Below are positions 18,129 to 28,390 of a stretch of DNA of 64,000 nt, piece by piece. This DNA is from an uncultured Verrucomicrobiota bacterium (GTDB lineage Bacteria; Verrucomicrobiota; Verrucomicrobiia; Chthoniobacterales; JACTMZ01), in contig CAJBKE010000037.1 in assembly GCA_903953565.1 (NCBI GenBank), positions 1 to 64,000 of the forward strand. Direction: 5' to 3'. Numbering within the stretch: position 1 is the first letter of the stretch; the number at the start of each line of letters is the position of its first letter. The notes below the pieces were generated by a model. The model had not been told where the DNA came from, did not search any database, and saw only the letters and a list, made by a program, of their open reading frames with translations. The position numbers were made by a program, and so were the translations under genes.

Positions 18129-18917
18129 TCAGCCGATGCGGCGCACGGCAACTTTTCGCCAGAAAGCCCGGTCGGCGGCTTCCGCGAATGCGGCGTCCCA
18201 CTTGCGCAGGTGCCGGGTCGTGGCCACAGCATGGCCGGCAACGAGGACTTCGTTCATCGCCCGGGGTGATGTGACCGTGCGCACTTCGGCAAAGGCCTCA
18301 CGCAAGATGCGGCGCGTCGCGGACTGCGTGGTGCGATGCGCAGGGCCGGTGACAAGGTTCACGGCCAGGACACCGCCCGGTGCAACGCAGCGCTGGAGAC
18401 TAGCGAGCAGGCGGCGGTCCATAGCCTGTGGACGGAACACATCGGTGCGTCCGGCGAGATAGATATCATCGATGACGACATCGAAGGTTCGGCGGTTCTT
18501 GCGCAGCCACTGATAAGCATCACCGATGACCACCTCGACCCCGGTGGCGTCGAGCGCCATATGACGGCGGGCGAGACGGACGATTTGGCCGTCGATATCG
18601 ATGGCGGTGAAACGGCATGCCGGCAGCAGATGGCGAAGGGTACGCAAGCTCGTCCCGCCGGCCAGACCGAGCATGAGAACCGAGCGCGGTTCATCCCGTG
18701 TTCCCAGGAGAGCCGCGCCCGCCAACATGTCCCAGACCAATCCGGTGAGGAAACGACGGCGATGATGGAAGGCGTGCACGGCACCGGCCACGCGGAACTC
18801 CGTGGCGAGGCGTGACTTCCAAATTTCCAAATCCTGATGCGCGGTGCGCACCACCGCGATACGACGAAGCCGAGCGCGACTTGCCACGTCGGACAGAGGA
18901 CGGCGGGCGGGGATCAT
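18129..18917 (-). CDS. Spermidine synthase-like methyltransferase
   Basis: VLMLGLAGGTSLRTLRHLLP..FDVVIDDIY. Confidence 0.75.
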   Translation of the reverse strand: MIPARRPLSDVASRARLRRIAVVRTAHQDLEIWKSRLATEFRVAGAVHAFHHRRRFLTGLVWDMLAGAALLGTRDEPRSVLMLGLAGGTSLRTLRHLLPACRFTAIDIDGQIVRLARRHMALDATGVEVVIGDAYQWLRKNRRTFDVVIDDIYLAGRTDVFRPQAMDRRLLASLQRCVAPGGVLAVNLVTGPAHRTTQSATRRILREAFAEVRTVTSPRAMNEVLVAGHAVATTRHLRKWDAAFAEAADRAFWRKVAVRRIG

Positions 18918-18929
18918 CGAGCGGTGCGC

Positions 18930-19259
18930 TCAGTGCGCGATGCTCTTCGAGAAAATGTTGATCACCGCAACGCCGCCGATGATCAGGGCCATGCCGAGGA
19001 TGGCGGGCAGATCGAGTTGCTGACCGAAGACCAACCAGGCGATGAGGGCGACGAGCACGATGCCTGCGCCGCACCAAATGGCATAGACAATGCCGACGGA
19101 CATGGCTTTGAGGGTGAGGGAAAGAAAGTAGAACGCCGTGGCGTAGCCGCAGATGACCACGATGGAGGGAGCCAGTCGGGTGAATCCATCGGTGGATTTG
19201 AGGAACGATGTGGCGACGACTTCGGACACGATGGCGATGGCGAGGTAGAGGTAGGTCAT
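18930..19259 (-). CDS. SMR-family multidrug efflux transporter
   Basis: MTYLYLAIAIVSEVVATSFLKSTDGFTRLAPS..YAIWCGAGIV. Confidence 0.92.
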   Translation of the reverse strand: MTYLYLAIAIVSEVVATSFLKSTDGFTRLAPSIVVICGYATAFYFLSLTLKAMSVGIVYAIWCGAGIVLVALIAWLVFGQQLDLPAILGMALIIGGVAVINIFSKSIAH

Positions 19260-19444
19260 GAAGAGGGAAAGTGGCGGGTGGCGCGCGACTGGTTGATAGC
19301 CGCGATGCGGCGTGGGCATCTAGCATCGCGCTTTATTCGCTGAGAACAAAGAACGACAGGATGCTAGCAATCCATCCCTGGGGACGGCGATGCTAAGTTG
19401 ATGTAGCGGCGCCGTCCGCGGCGCCGAAAACCAGCGCAGCATGC

Positions 19445-19807
19445 TCAGAGCCGCGGCCAGAAGACGAGCAGGCCGACGACGAGGGCGATGATGGAGGCGA
19501 AGAGCACGGAGGCGGCGGCGAGGTCTTTCAGTTTTTTCACTTCGGGGTGCTCGTCGGGGTGTGCGAGGTCGGCGACGTATTCGATGGCGGTGTTGAGCGC
19601 TTCGGCCACCCAGACGAGACCGATGGCGAGGACGACGGCGATCCATTCGCCGGGTGTGATGGCAAACCACCAGCCGAGGATCAGGACCACAATGGTGGCG
19701 ACCAGATGGATGCGCGCGTGGACTTCGCTTTTGAGCAACGCAGCGATGCCCCGGAAGGCGCAGGCGAAGCTTTCGGCTTCGCGGGAGAAGAATCCGCGCC
19801 GGTTCAT
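19445..19807 (-). CDS. dgkA: Diacylglycerol kinase
   Basis: ALNTAIEYVADL; three TM helices. Confidence 0.9.
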   Translation of the reverse strand: MNRRGFFSREAESFACAFRGIAALLKSEVHARIHLVATIVVLILGWWFAITPGEWIAVVLAIGLVWVAEALNTAIEYVADLAHPDEHPEVKKLKDLAAASVLFASIIALVVGLLVFWPRL

Positions 19808-19853
19808 GTTGTAGGAATATACCAAACCAGAGAGAAATCTCGACATTCGTTAA

Positions 19854-19919
19854 GGTGGATCGCGCCGTCCCGGCGCGATTCTTCAGTAAATAAATCGCGA
19901 TGGGACATCGCGATCCACC
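19854..19919. repeat. 66-bp double-hairpin repeat, copy 1
   Basis: GGTGGATCGCGCCGTCCCGGCGCGAT..ATCGCGATGGGACATCGCGATCCACC. Confidence 0.9.
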
Positions 19920-19963
19920 CGATGAACAAGAGCAACTCCCGCGCAAACAGCGCCGCTACAGGG

Positions 19964-20149
19964 TTACTCTTGACCCTGCGCCGGGAAAAACTCCGGCGGG
20001 TTTTCCGCGGAGCCGAGAGGTTTGCTTTCGGTTTTTACCTCGGCGGCTTTTTTCTCGCCGTAGCCGGGGATACTGACCGAAGGCGGAATGCGTTGGCAGG
20101 AGACGGCGCCCAGCGCGAGGGCGGAGAGAAGGGCGTAGAAATATTTCAC
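19964..20149 (-). CDS. Small lipoprotein
   Basis: MKYFYALLSALALGAVSCQ lipobox-like. Confidence 0.6.
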   Translation of the reverse strand: MKYFYALLSALALGAVSCQRIPPSVSIPGYGEKKAAEVKTESKPLGSAENPPEFFPAQGQE

Positions 20150-20154
20150 GATGG

Positions 20155-20385
20155 TTAGTCGGGAATGACCAAGCGCACTTTGCCGCCATGCTTGGCGGCG
20201 CCGGCGTCGAGCAGGCTGCGGATGGAGTGGATGGTCTGTCCGCGTTTGCCGATGATACGCGGCAGGTCGGTCTGCCGGGCCTGCACGGTGTAGACGTCTT
20301 TGCCGTCGACGGCGGCGTGGGTGAGGAAGACCTCGTCGGGATGACCGGCCAGCTTGCGGAGGACGAAGTTGAGAAATTCCTCCAT
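20155..20385 (-). CDS. KH-domain RNA-binding protein (KhpA/YlqC-like)
   Basis: LPRIIGKRGQTIHSIRSLL; adjacent to rpsP. Confidence 0.88.
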   Translation of the reverse strand: MEEFLNFVLRKLAGHPDEVFLTHAAVDGKDVYTVQARQTDLPRIIGKRGQTIHSIRSLLDAGAAKHGGKVRLVIPD

Positions 20386-20399
20386 GACCGGTCGCGTTA

Positions 20400-20645
20400 T
20401 CAGGCGGTTTTGCGCGCCTTTTTGACGATGCTGCGAACCGTGTCGGACATCTGCGCGCCGTTTTTGACCCAATGGTCGATGCGGACGAGATCGATCCTGT
20501 AGTTCGTGCCTTTTTTCTTCGGATCGTAGTTACCGATGATCTCGATGAATTTGCCGTCGCGCGGACTGCGTTTGTCCGCGACCACGACTTTGTAGTAGGG
20601 AGCGTTGCGCGTTCCCTCCCTGCGGAGTCTGATTGCCACTGCCAT
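20400..20645 (-). CDS. rpsP: 30S ribosomal protein S16
   Basis: MAVAIRLRREGTRNAPYYKVVVADKRSPRDGKFIEIIGNYDP. Confidence 0.97.
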   Translation of the reverse strand: MAVAIRLRREGTRNAPYYKVVVADKRSPRDGKFIEIIGNYDPKKKGTNYRIDLVRIDHWVKNGAQMSDTVRSIVKKARKTA

Positions 20646-20658
20646 ATTTGATTTTTTC

Positions 20659-21990
20659 CTAGTTGCGGCCGAGCATGCCCATGGAGCCGGCCCTTGCCAT
20701 CATTTTTTTCAGTTTGCCGGGGCTCTTCATGAGTTTCCTCATGTCGGAGAACCTCAGCAGGAGGTTGTTCACCTCCGAGACCGTCGTGCCACTCCCGCGG
20801 GCGATGCGTTGGCGACGGCGGGCATTGAGAATGTCCGGTCGCGCCCGCTCGCCGGGCGTCATGGAGAGGACGATGGCCTCTACCCGGCGCATCTGTTTTT
20901 CATCAACACCGGGGTTTTTCATCTTATCCATGCCCGGAATGAGGCCAAGGAGATTCTCCAAGGGACCCATTTTCCGGAGCATTTTGAACTGTTCGAGGAA
21001 GTCGCTGAGGTCGAAACGGCCGCCGCGCAGGCGTGCCTCCATGCGGCTGGCATCCTCCAGCTCGAAACTCGCGGCCGCCTTCTCGACCAGGCTGACCACG
21101 TCGCCCATCCCGAGGATGCGGCTGGCCAGGCGGTCGGGATAAAAGACCTCGAAGGCCTCCACTTTCTCGCCGGTGCCGGTGAATTTGACCGGCCGGCCGG
21201 TCACCTCGCGGAGGGACAGCGCCGCACCGCCGCGCGCATCGCCGTCGAGTTTGGTCAGGATCAGTCCGGTGACACCGACCGCGCCGTGAAATTTCTCGGC
21301 CACGCCGACGGCCTGTTGTCCGGTGGCCGCGTCGCAGACGAGCAGGCTTTCGTTCGGTTGCACCATGTCCTTCACTTTGCGCAATTCGTCGATGAGGTCG
21401 CCGTCAAGATCCTGGCGGCCTGCGGTGTCATAAATCTCGACATTGCACGATTGGTCTTTGGCCCATGCCATGCCGTCCTTGACCACGCGGAGGACGTTCT
21501 TCTCGCCGGCGGCCGGACGATATACGGGCACGTCGATCTGCGCGGCAAGAGTGGCGAGCTGGTCGATGGCGGCTGGCCTTTGCAAATCGCAGGCGATGAG
21601 CACGGGGCTGCGTCCGAGTTTTTTCAAATGCAGGGCGAGTTTCGCGCAGGTCGTCGTCTTGCCGGCACCGTTGAGGCCGACAATGAGAATGCGGGCCTGC
21701 GGTCCGAGTTCGAGCGGAGCCGCGTCGCCACCGAGGAGCGCGGCGAGTTCATCGTGGAAAATTTTGACGATCTGCTGTCCGGGCGTGACGCTGCGCAGAA
21801 CCTCTTCGCCGAGGGATTTTTCTTTGATCCGCGCGATGAAATCCTTGGCGACTTTGAAATGCACATCGGCCTCGAGTAGGGCAAGGCGCACCTCCCGCAA
21901 CGCATCGTTGATGTTCGACTCGCTAATGCGTCCATGCCCGCGGAGGTCTTTGAAGACGTCCTGCAATTTGTCGGAGAGGCGGGAAAACAT
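20659..21990 (-). CDS. ffh: Signal recognition particle protein
   Basis: GLNGAGKTTTCAKLA..DTAGRQ; M-domain. Confidence 0.97.
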   Translation of the reverse strand: MFSRLSDKLQDVFKDLRGHGRISESNINDALREVRLALLEADVHFKVAKDFIARIKEKSLGEEVLRSVTPGQQIVKIFHDELAALLGGDAAPLELGPQARILIVGLNGAGKTTTCAKLALHLKKLGRSPVLIACDLQRPAAIDQLATLAAQIDVPVYRPAAGEKNVLRVVKDGMAWAKDQSCNVEIYDTAGRQDLDGDLIDELRKVKDMVQPNESLLVCDAATGQQAVGVAEKFHGAVGVTGLILTKLDGDARGGAALSLREVTGRPVKFTGTGEKVEAFEVFYPDRLASRILGMGDVVSLVEKAAASFELEDASRMEARLRGGRFDLSDFLEQFKMLRKMGPLENLLGLIPGMDKMKNPGVDEKQMRRVEAIVLSMTPGERARPDILNARRRQRIARGSGTTVSEVNNLLLRFSDMRKLMKSPGKLKKMMARAGSMGMLGRN

Positions 21991-22052
21991 GGATGGTCAA
22001 CAAGTTAGCAGAAAGCGGGGCATGATACCAACTGTAGCGGCGGCGCTACAAA

Positions 22053-22118
22053 GGTGGATCGCGCCGTCCCGGCGCGATTTTCGGGTTAAATTATCGCGAT
22101 GGGACATCGCGATCCACC
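22053..22118. repeat. 66-bp double-hairpin repeat, copy 2, preceded by TGTAGCGGCGGCGCTACA
   Basis: As copy 1. Confidence 0.9.
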
Positions 22119-23410
22119 TAGATGCCCAAATCCTTGAACACCTTGTCGACGTGCCGGAAGTGGCGGTCGAGGCCGCAGGCGTCTTGCAGTTCGGCGGCGG
22201 ATAGGACGGAGCTGATTTCCGGTTCGGCGGAGAGGTTGGCCAGAAATTCGCCGTCGCCGGCCCATGTTTTCAACGCGGCGCGTTGCACGGCTTCGTAGGC
22301 GTTTTGGCGTTCGAGACCTTTTTCGGTCAGTTTGAGCAGGACGGCTTGGCTGGCGAAGAGGCCTCGAGATTTGTCCATATTGGCCCGCATGTTTTCGGGA
22401 TAGACCTGCAAGCCGCGCACGAGCTTGGTCGCGATGGCCAACATGTAATCGAGCAAGGTGCAGCCATCGGGAAAGATGATGCGTTCGGCGCTGCTGTGGC
22501 TGATGTCCCGTTCGTGCCAGAGTGCGACATTTTCCATCGCGGTGACGGCGTAACCGCGGATGACGCGGGCCAATCCGCTGAGTCGTTCGCCGGTGATCGG
22601 GTTGCGCTTGTGCGGCATGGCCGAGCTGCCTTTCTGGCCCTTGGCGAAAAATTCTTCCACCTCAAGGACCTCGGTGCGCTGCAGATGGCGGAACTCGGTG
22701 GCCCAGCGGTCGAGCGAGCTGGCGGCCAAGGCGAGCACAGTCATGAATTCCGCATGGCGGTCGCGCTGGACAATCTGGGTGGAAAGCGTGGCGGGCTTGA
22801 GCCCGAGCTTGGCGCAGACTTCCTCTTCGACGCGCGGATCGAGGTGGGCGCGTGTGCCGACGGCACCGCTCAATTTTCCCACGGCGATGCGCTTGCGCAT
22901 TTCCACGAGACGCTCGCGCACGCGGCCGAATTCGTCATACATCAGCGCCATCTTGAGACCGAAGGTGATCGGTTCGGCATGGATGCCGTGGCTGCGGCCC
23001 ATCATGGGCGTGAGTTTGTGCGCACGGGCCTGCTCCGCGGCGGCGGCGCGGACTTCGTCGACGCCCTTGATCAGCAGATCGGTGGCTTCGGACATTTGCA
23101 CCGCGAGCGTGGTGTCGAGGACATCGGAAGAGGTCAGCCCCTGGTGCATCCAACGGGCGGCGGGACCGACCGAGGCGGCAACATTTTCGAGGAAGGCAAT
23201 GACGTCATGGTTGGTGCGCTTCTCGATCTCCAAGATCTCGGGGAGGGAAAACTTGGCTTTTTCGCGGATAGCTTCGGCATCGGCGACCGGGATTTGTCCA
23301 AGCCGGGCCATGGCCTCGCAGGCGAGGGTTTCGATCTCGAGCCAGATCTCGTATTTGCGCTGGTCGGACCAGAGGGCGCGCATCTCCGGCCGGGAATAAC
23401 GGTCAATCAT
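22118..23410 (-). CDS. purB: Adenylosuccinate lyase
   Basis: GSSAMPHKRNPITGERLSGLAR. Confidence 0.95.
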   Translation of the reverse strand: MIDRYSRPEMRALWSDQRKYEIWLEIETLACEAMARLGQIPVADAEAIREKAKFSLPEILEIEKRTNHDVIAFLENVAASVGPAARWMHQGLTSSDVLDTTLAVQMSEATDLLIKGVDEVRAAAAEQARAHKLTPMMGRSHGIHAEPITFGLKMALMYDEFGRVRERLVEMRKRIAVGKLSGAVGTRAHLDPRVEEEVCAKLGLKPATLSTQIVQRDRHAEFMTVLALAASSLDRWATEFRHLQRTEVLEVEEFFAKGQKGSSAMPHKRNPITGERLSGLARVIRGYAVTAMENVALWHERDISHSSAERIIFPDGCTLLDYMLAIATKLVRGLQVYPENMRANMDKSRGLFASQAVLLKLTEKGLERQNAYEAVQRAALKTWAGDGEFLANLSAEPEISSVLSAAELQDACGLDRHFRHVDKVFKDLGI

Positions 23411-23513
23411 CGGCGCAGACTAACCGATCGGCAGCCACGGACAAACCCGGAAAACAAGAAGGGCCGGAAGCCACCCGGCCCCGGCCCTGCTTGCCATGAA
23501 AAAATAGGATCGT

Positions 23514-23753
23514 TTACGCGCAGACTCGCACTCTTTTGAGGTGACCGTGGTCGCGCAGTTGCACGCGGCCGGTCTGGAAGAGGTCGACAAGGGCGGCGAC
23601 GGCCTCGCGGCTGTCTGCCGTGGCCGATCCGACGGCCGCGACGAGTTCGCCCAAAGAATGGCGGGTTTTGTTGAATTTCCGGTAGGGGTTGTAGGATTTG
23701 TCCTTCATGAAAACATAGACCCCGGCCGGGGGCGGACGTTCAAAAGAATTCAA
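23514..23753 (-). CDS. Hypothetical protein
   Basis: ORF. Confidence 0.5.
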   Translation of the reverse strand: MNSFERPPPAGVYVFMKDKSYNPYRKFNKTRHSLGELVAAVGSATADSREAVAALVDLFQTGRVQLRDHGHLKRVRVCA

Positions 23754-23773
23754 ACGCCTGTTTGGACTTTTTT

Positions 23774-24460
23774 TCAGGCCTGTCCAGGGCCAACCGAAAG
23801 GGGCCGGCCGGGCATGATGAGACCGCCCGAGACGAGCATCTTGGTGGCTTCCTCCATGGAGAGGTCGCAGTCACGGACCTGGTCGGAGGGAACAGCGAAG
23901 ATCAGGCCCGTGGTCGGATTCGGAGCGGTGGGCACAAAAACGGTGGTCATTTCGCGTCCGGTCCCCGCCTCCGTGAAATGACCCGTGGCGTAACCGAAGA
24001 GGTAGCTGCCGGGCACGACGTATTCGACGACGACGGCACGTTTGGGCTTCGCGCTGGTGCCCATGCCTTGGATGGTCTGCAGCACCTGCTTGGCCCCGGA
24101 GTAAATCGATCCGACGACTGGAATGCGCAGCATGAAAGCTTCGAAGCGGTCGAGCATGCGGCGTCCTATGACATGGGTGGCCATGAAACCGAGGCCGATG
24201 AAAGCGAGGATGGTGATGAGGAATCCCGCGCCGGGGAAATCGACCCCGAAAGCTTCGAGCCAGGGGTCGCTCAGGCCGGTGACCAGACCGTATCCGAAGG
24301 AGAGCACCCAATAGGTGACGACAAGAGGGATGGCGAAGAGTATGCCGGTGAAGAGGCGGTTGCCGAGGGCGCGGACGAAGCGCGCGAAACGGCGACGGGC
24401 CGGGCGAGCAGGTTCCGATGTTTCGCCAGCGCTCATACCCCAAGACATAGCACGGCCCAC
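23774..24460 (-). CDS. DUF502-family membrane protein
   Basis: Two TM segments; GSIYSGAKQVLQTI. Confidence 0.8.
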   Translation of the reverse strand: MGRAMSWGMSAGETSEPARPARRRFARFVRALGNRLFTGILFAIPLVVTYWVLSFGYGLVTGLSDPWLEAFGVDFPGAGFLITILAFIGLGFMATHVIGRRMLDRFEAFMLRIPVVGSIYSGAKQVLQTIQGMGTSAKPKRAVVVEYVVPGSYLFGYATGHFTEAGTGREMTTVFVPTAPNPTTGLIFAVPSDQVRDCDLSMEEATKMLVSGGLIMPGRPLSVGPGQA

Positions 24461-24511
24461 CTCATCGAGGCAAAGCCCGGGCAGATCGACGGGTCGACTT
24501 TTGACCGGTCG

Positions 24512-25204
24512 TTACGCGCTGCCAGACAAGCGCAGGAACAACTCCCGGATCGCCGCACCCCCGCCGACAATCAGCACGGTGAAATAAATCACGGTCAAAA
24601 CATTGCCGAGGTGGCCGAGAACAACGAAAAGGCCGTCGCGCTGCAGAAGCCCGATGGCAAAAAAGAGGAGGGCAAGGGCGGGCAATGTATTGCTGAAAGG
24701 AATCAGTCCGAAGGGCGCCATCAAAAGGACCGCAGCGGCGATCAGCGCGAGGTTGTTGATGGTGTCCATCAGCCCCGGAGAGGCGAGCCAGGGCATGCGG
24801 TGCGGGCGGCTGATGCGCTCCAGACGGTGGACCCAGACACCGCCCTTATCCAGTGCGGCGTGCAGTTTTTCCGACGGCAAAACTTTCCGGGCGATGCGCT
24901 GCGGCAGCCAAAGATTGACGCCGAAGAGACGGGTGATGCCGATGAGCAGGATCGCGGCGCCGAACACCGTGCTGACACCGGGGATGGAAACCGGGACCAG
25001 GAAAACTATGGTGAGGAAAGCGGTGAGAATCAAAAGACCGTCCTGACCGACAATGTCGCGGATCTCGGCCAAAGTCACCCCGCCGGGCGGTAGGCTGGCG
25101 GTGATCGTTTTGATTTTTTCGCCGAGCGATTCGGTTTTGAGGAGATCTTCCGACACATGCAAGTGGGAGTCCGGTTGCGGTGGGTTGGTGGATATGTCGC
25201 TCAT
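24512..25204 (-). CDS. ExoD-family exopolysaccharide synthesis membrane protein
   Basis: TM-rich; PVSIPGVSTVFGAAILLIGITRLFG. Confidence 0.75.
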   Translation of the reverse strand: MSDISTNPPQPDSHLHVSEDLLKTESLGEKIKTITASLPPGGVTLAEIRDIVGQDGLLILTAFLTIVFLVPVSIPGVSTVFGAAILLIGITRLFGVNLWLPQRIARKVLPSEKLHAALDKGGVWVHRLERISRPHRMPWLASPGLMDTINNLALIAAAVLLMAPFGLIPFSNTLPALALLFFAIGLLQRDGLFVVLGHLGNVLTVIYFTVLIVGGGAAIRELFLRLSGSA

Positions 25205-25335
25205 TCTGAAGTTTTCTCCGATGTGATCTGTGAGCGGCTTGCGCCGCGGGAAGCCGCCTCTCCTAGCAGGCCGTCCGTCCCGGCGCAAACGCCTTCCTTG
25301 TCGCAAGACATGCCCCTCTGTTAGAAGATGACCCC

Positions 25336-27780
25336 TTGGCCCGCGGTAAAACATCAGAAGAAGGCAGCAGCAAAGCGTGGAGTGAAGTGCTGGGGCTCGT
25401 GCTGCTCGGAGCCGGCACGTTGCTTTTCCTCGCCCTCGTTTCCTATTCGCCGGCGGACGTTCCTTCCTGGCTCTTTTTCAGCAAGCAGGGCGCAGCGGAA
25501 GCGGTGACGGAAAATTTCATCGGTCCGGTCGGCGCGGTTGTCGCCGGCTTTACTTATTTCGTGCTCGGCGCGGCGGCGTATCTGCTGGCGGTCGTCCTCA
25601 TCGGATTCGGCGGCGCCAAGTTTCTCACCTCGGATCTCATCCTGAAAAAACGCCTCTGGTGGATGGCCGCCTTCATCCTCTCCGGCGCCTGCCTGGCCGG
25701 AATCCAGCCGTGGTTTCTCCAATCTTGGAAAGCGCACTTCAACATTCTGGGTCCGGGTGGCTGGATCGGATTGGCCCTGGGCAAGACTGTTCTCGCCGGC
25801 CTGCTCGGCGTCATCGGGGCGACGATCCTGCTGAGCCTGTTTTATCTCGCGAGCCTGATCTTCATGACCGGAATGCATCCGGTCAAATTCTGCAAAGCGG
25901 TGATGGTCGAGGTGCCGGCATGGTTCCGCGCGCGCCGCGAAGCCGCGCTGGAAAAGAAACGTCTCGAGCAGGAAGCCGCCGTGGAGGAAGCGCTGGCCGC
26001 CGTGCCCCGGACCAAACGCACCGCCACCGCACGACCGCGCAAAAAACCGGCCGCCGCCCTGGACGAGGAAGAGGACACCTCCGAAGAGGAAGAGGAGGAG
26101 GAAGAAATCATTCCGGAACCGCCCCTGCCCGAGCCGAAGATCATCGATACCGGCGCAGCTCCGGTAAAAAAACCGCCCGCTCCCGCGCCGCCCAAGAAAA
26201 AAGAAACCGGCCCCCTCGGTGCGGTGCCCGACATCCACATCGAGAACTACCAGATGCCGCCGCTCGATCTGCTCGACTCGCCCGATATCGCAGGACGGCA
26301 GAGTGCCGATCCCGCCGAGTTGCTGGCCATGCAGAGCAGTATCCTTGATACGCTGAAACAATTCGGACTCGAAGCCAGCGCGGGTGACATCACCCGCGGA
26401 CCGACCGTCACCCGTTTCGAGGTCTATCCCGCACGCGGCGTGCGCGTCGATCGCATCGTCAGCCTCGAAAAAGACATCGCCCGCGCCACCCGCGCGGAAA
26501 AAATCAACATCCTCGCACCCATTCCCGGCAAAGACACCGTGGGCATCGAGATCGCCAACAGCAAAAAAATCAAAGTCGTCTTCCGCGAGTTGCTCGAGAG
26601 CGACGAATGGGTCAACAGCAAGGCTAAGATTCCCCTCGCCCTCGGCAAAGACGTCTACGGCCGCACGATCATTGCCGACCTCGCGCAGATGCCGCACCTC
26701 CTCATCGCCGGCACCACGGGCAGCGGCAAGAGCGTGTGCGTCAACGCGATCATCGCGAGCATGCTCTACAAGTTTTCCCCCGAGGAACTGCGCTTCATCA
26801 TGATCGACCCGAAGGTCGTCGAGATGCAGCACTACGGGAAGTTGCCCCACCTCGCCGCCAACGTGGTGACGGAACCAAAGAAGGTTCTCCTCGCCCTGCG
26901 CTACGTCATCGATGAGATGGAGCGTCGCTACCGCATCTTCGCCAAATGCGGACTGCGCAATATCCACGGTTTCAACACACGGCCGATCGCTGCAAAGACC
27001 CCCGAACCGGCGCCACCCGAACCGGAAGCGGAATCGGCGGAGGGCGAGGAGGAGGGTATCGAGGACGCCGTTCTCGAAGCGGTCAAGCCCAAGAAAGGCG
27101 AGGAACTCGTCATCCCCGACCGCCTCCCCTACATCGTCGTCATCATCGACGAGTTGGCCGACCTCATGCAGACCGCGCCGGCCGATGTGGAAAGCTCCAT
27201 TGCCCGCATCACCCAAATGGCGCGCGCCGCCGGCATCCACATGATCGTCGCCACGCAGACTCCGCGCGCCGATGTCGTCACCGGCGTGATCAAAGCCAAC
27301 ATCCCGAGCCGTATCGCTTTCCAGGTCGCTTCGAAACTCGACAGCCGCGTCATCCTCGACGCCAACGGCGCGGACAAACTTCTCGGACAAGGCGACATGC
27401 TTTACCTCCCTCCCGGCACCTCGACCCTTGTCCGCGCACAAGGCGTGCTGGTCACCGACGAGGAAATCCACCGCGTGGTCGATTATGTCGGCGCCCAGGC
27501 CGAACCGGCTTTCGATCCGGGTTTCCACGAAGCCATGACCTCGACCTCGGGCGGCGACGACGATGTCACCGAGGAAGACGAGGAACTGGTGGCCAAATGC
27601 CTCGGCATCATCAAGCAAGAGGGCAAAGCCTCCACCTCCATGCTGCAACGCCGTTTGCGGCTCGGTTACACCCGCGCCGCCCGCGTGGTCGATATTCTCG
27701 AGCAACGCGGCATCGTCGGACCCAAGGACGGCTCGAAGGACCGTGAAATTCTCGTGGACTTGGACAGCCTGCCCGATTGA
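25336..27780 (+). CDS. ftsK: DNA translocase FtsK
   Basis: N-terminal TMs; LLIAGTTGSGKSVCVNAII; C-terminal winged helix. Confidence 0.96.
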   Translation: MARGKTSEEGSSKAWSEVLGLVLLGAGTLLFLALVSYSPADVPSWLFFSKQGAAEAVTENFIGPVGAVVAGFTYFVLGAAAYLLAVVLIGFGGAKFLTSDLILKKRLWWMAAFILSGACLAGIQPWFLQSWKAHFNILGPGGWIGLALGKTVLAGLLGVIGATILLSLFYLASLIFMTGMHPVKFCKAVMVEVPAWFRARREAALEKKRLEQEAAVEEALAAVPRTKRTATARPRKKPAAALDEEEDTSEEEEEEEEIIPEPPLPEPKIIDTGAAPVKKPPAPAPPKKKETGPLGAVPDIHIENYQMPPLDLLDSPDIAGRQSADPAELLAMQSSILDTLKQFGLEASAGDITRGPTVTRFEVYPARGVRVDRIVSLEKDIARATRAEKINILAPIPGKDTVGIEIANSKKIKVVFRELLESDEWVNSKAKIPLALGKDVYGRTIIADLAQMPHLLIAGTTGSGKSVCVNAIIASMLYKFSPEELRFIMIDPKVVEMQHYGKLPHLAANVVTEPKKVLLALRYVIDEMERRYRIFAKCGLRNIHGFNTRPIAAKTPEPAPPEPEAESAEGEEEGIEDAVLEAVKPKKGEELVIPDRLPYIVVIIDELADLMQTAPADVESSIARITQMARAAGIHMIVATQTPRADVVTGVIKANIPSRIAFQVASKLDSRVILDANGADKLLGQGDMLYLPPGTSTLVRAQGVLVTDEEIHRVVDYVGAQAEPAFDPGFHEAMTSTSGGDDDVTEEDEELVAKCLGIIKQEGKASTSMLQRRLRLGYTRAARVVDILEQRGIVGPKDGSKDREILVDLDSLPD

Positions 27781-27792
27781 TGCATAATACAA

Positions 27793-28353
27793 GTGTCGAT
27801 GAATCTGCGTCCCGGCCAAGAGCTCAAAAAAATCCGCGAATCCAAGGGTATCACCCTTGAGAAAGCGGCGGCCGACACCTGCCTGCGCAAGGACCTGCTG
27901 CGGCAATTGGAAGACGAGGAGACGGTCGACGCCATGCCGGAAATCTACCGCAAGCTTTCCCTGCGCATGTATGCCCGATACCTGGAAGTGCCCGTGACCC
28001 AAAGCCGGACCGTCGCCCGCGAGTCCGGCGAAGTTGCCCTCTCACCCATCGATGGCTGCGTGGAGTTGGCTTACAGCGAATCGATGCGCGGCGAATCCGA
28101 ACCTAAAAAACACCGCACCGTGGGACCCGGCACCGTTCTTGCCGTGTCGACCTCGCTCATTCTCACCATCGGCCTGTGGTCCCTGAACGCGAAGATATCG
28201 CGCCTCAACTTCGACGAGCCAAGGGAGGTTCCGGTCGTGGTGGAAAAAGTTTCCTTGGTGCCGCCAGCCTCGGCCGATCCCATGCGCTTGGAGAATGCGG
28301 TCACCCTGACGCTGGAAACGAAAAAGCAGGCACCGGAATCGCCGGTTCCTTGA
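27793..28353 (+). CDS. RodZ-like helix-turn-helix/TM protein
   Basis: LKKIRESKGITLEKAAADTCLRKDLLRQLE; one TM. Confidence 0.75.
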   Translation: MSMNLRPGQELKKIRESKGITLEKAAADTCLRKDLLRQLEDEETVDAMPEIYRKLSLRMYARYLEVPVTQSRTVARESGEVALSPIDGCVELAYSESMRGESEPKKHRTVGPGTVLAVSTSLILTIGLWSLNAKISRLNFDEPREVPVVVEKVSLVPPASADPMRLENAVTLTLETKKQAPESPVP

Positions 28354-28390
28354 TCCGTCCCCCGGGTTGTCCACCCGCATTTACCGCCTC

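Noticed and set aside
22283-25093. Plus-strand ORFs 22283-23539 and 23762-25093
   Set aside because: Antisense to purB, DUF502 and ExoD genes.
25354-28002. 882-aa minus-strand ORF
   Set aside because: Antisense shadow of ftsK; low-complexity Asp/His/Gly-rich, no motif.
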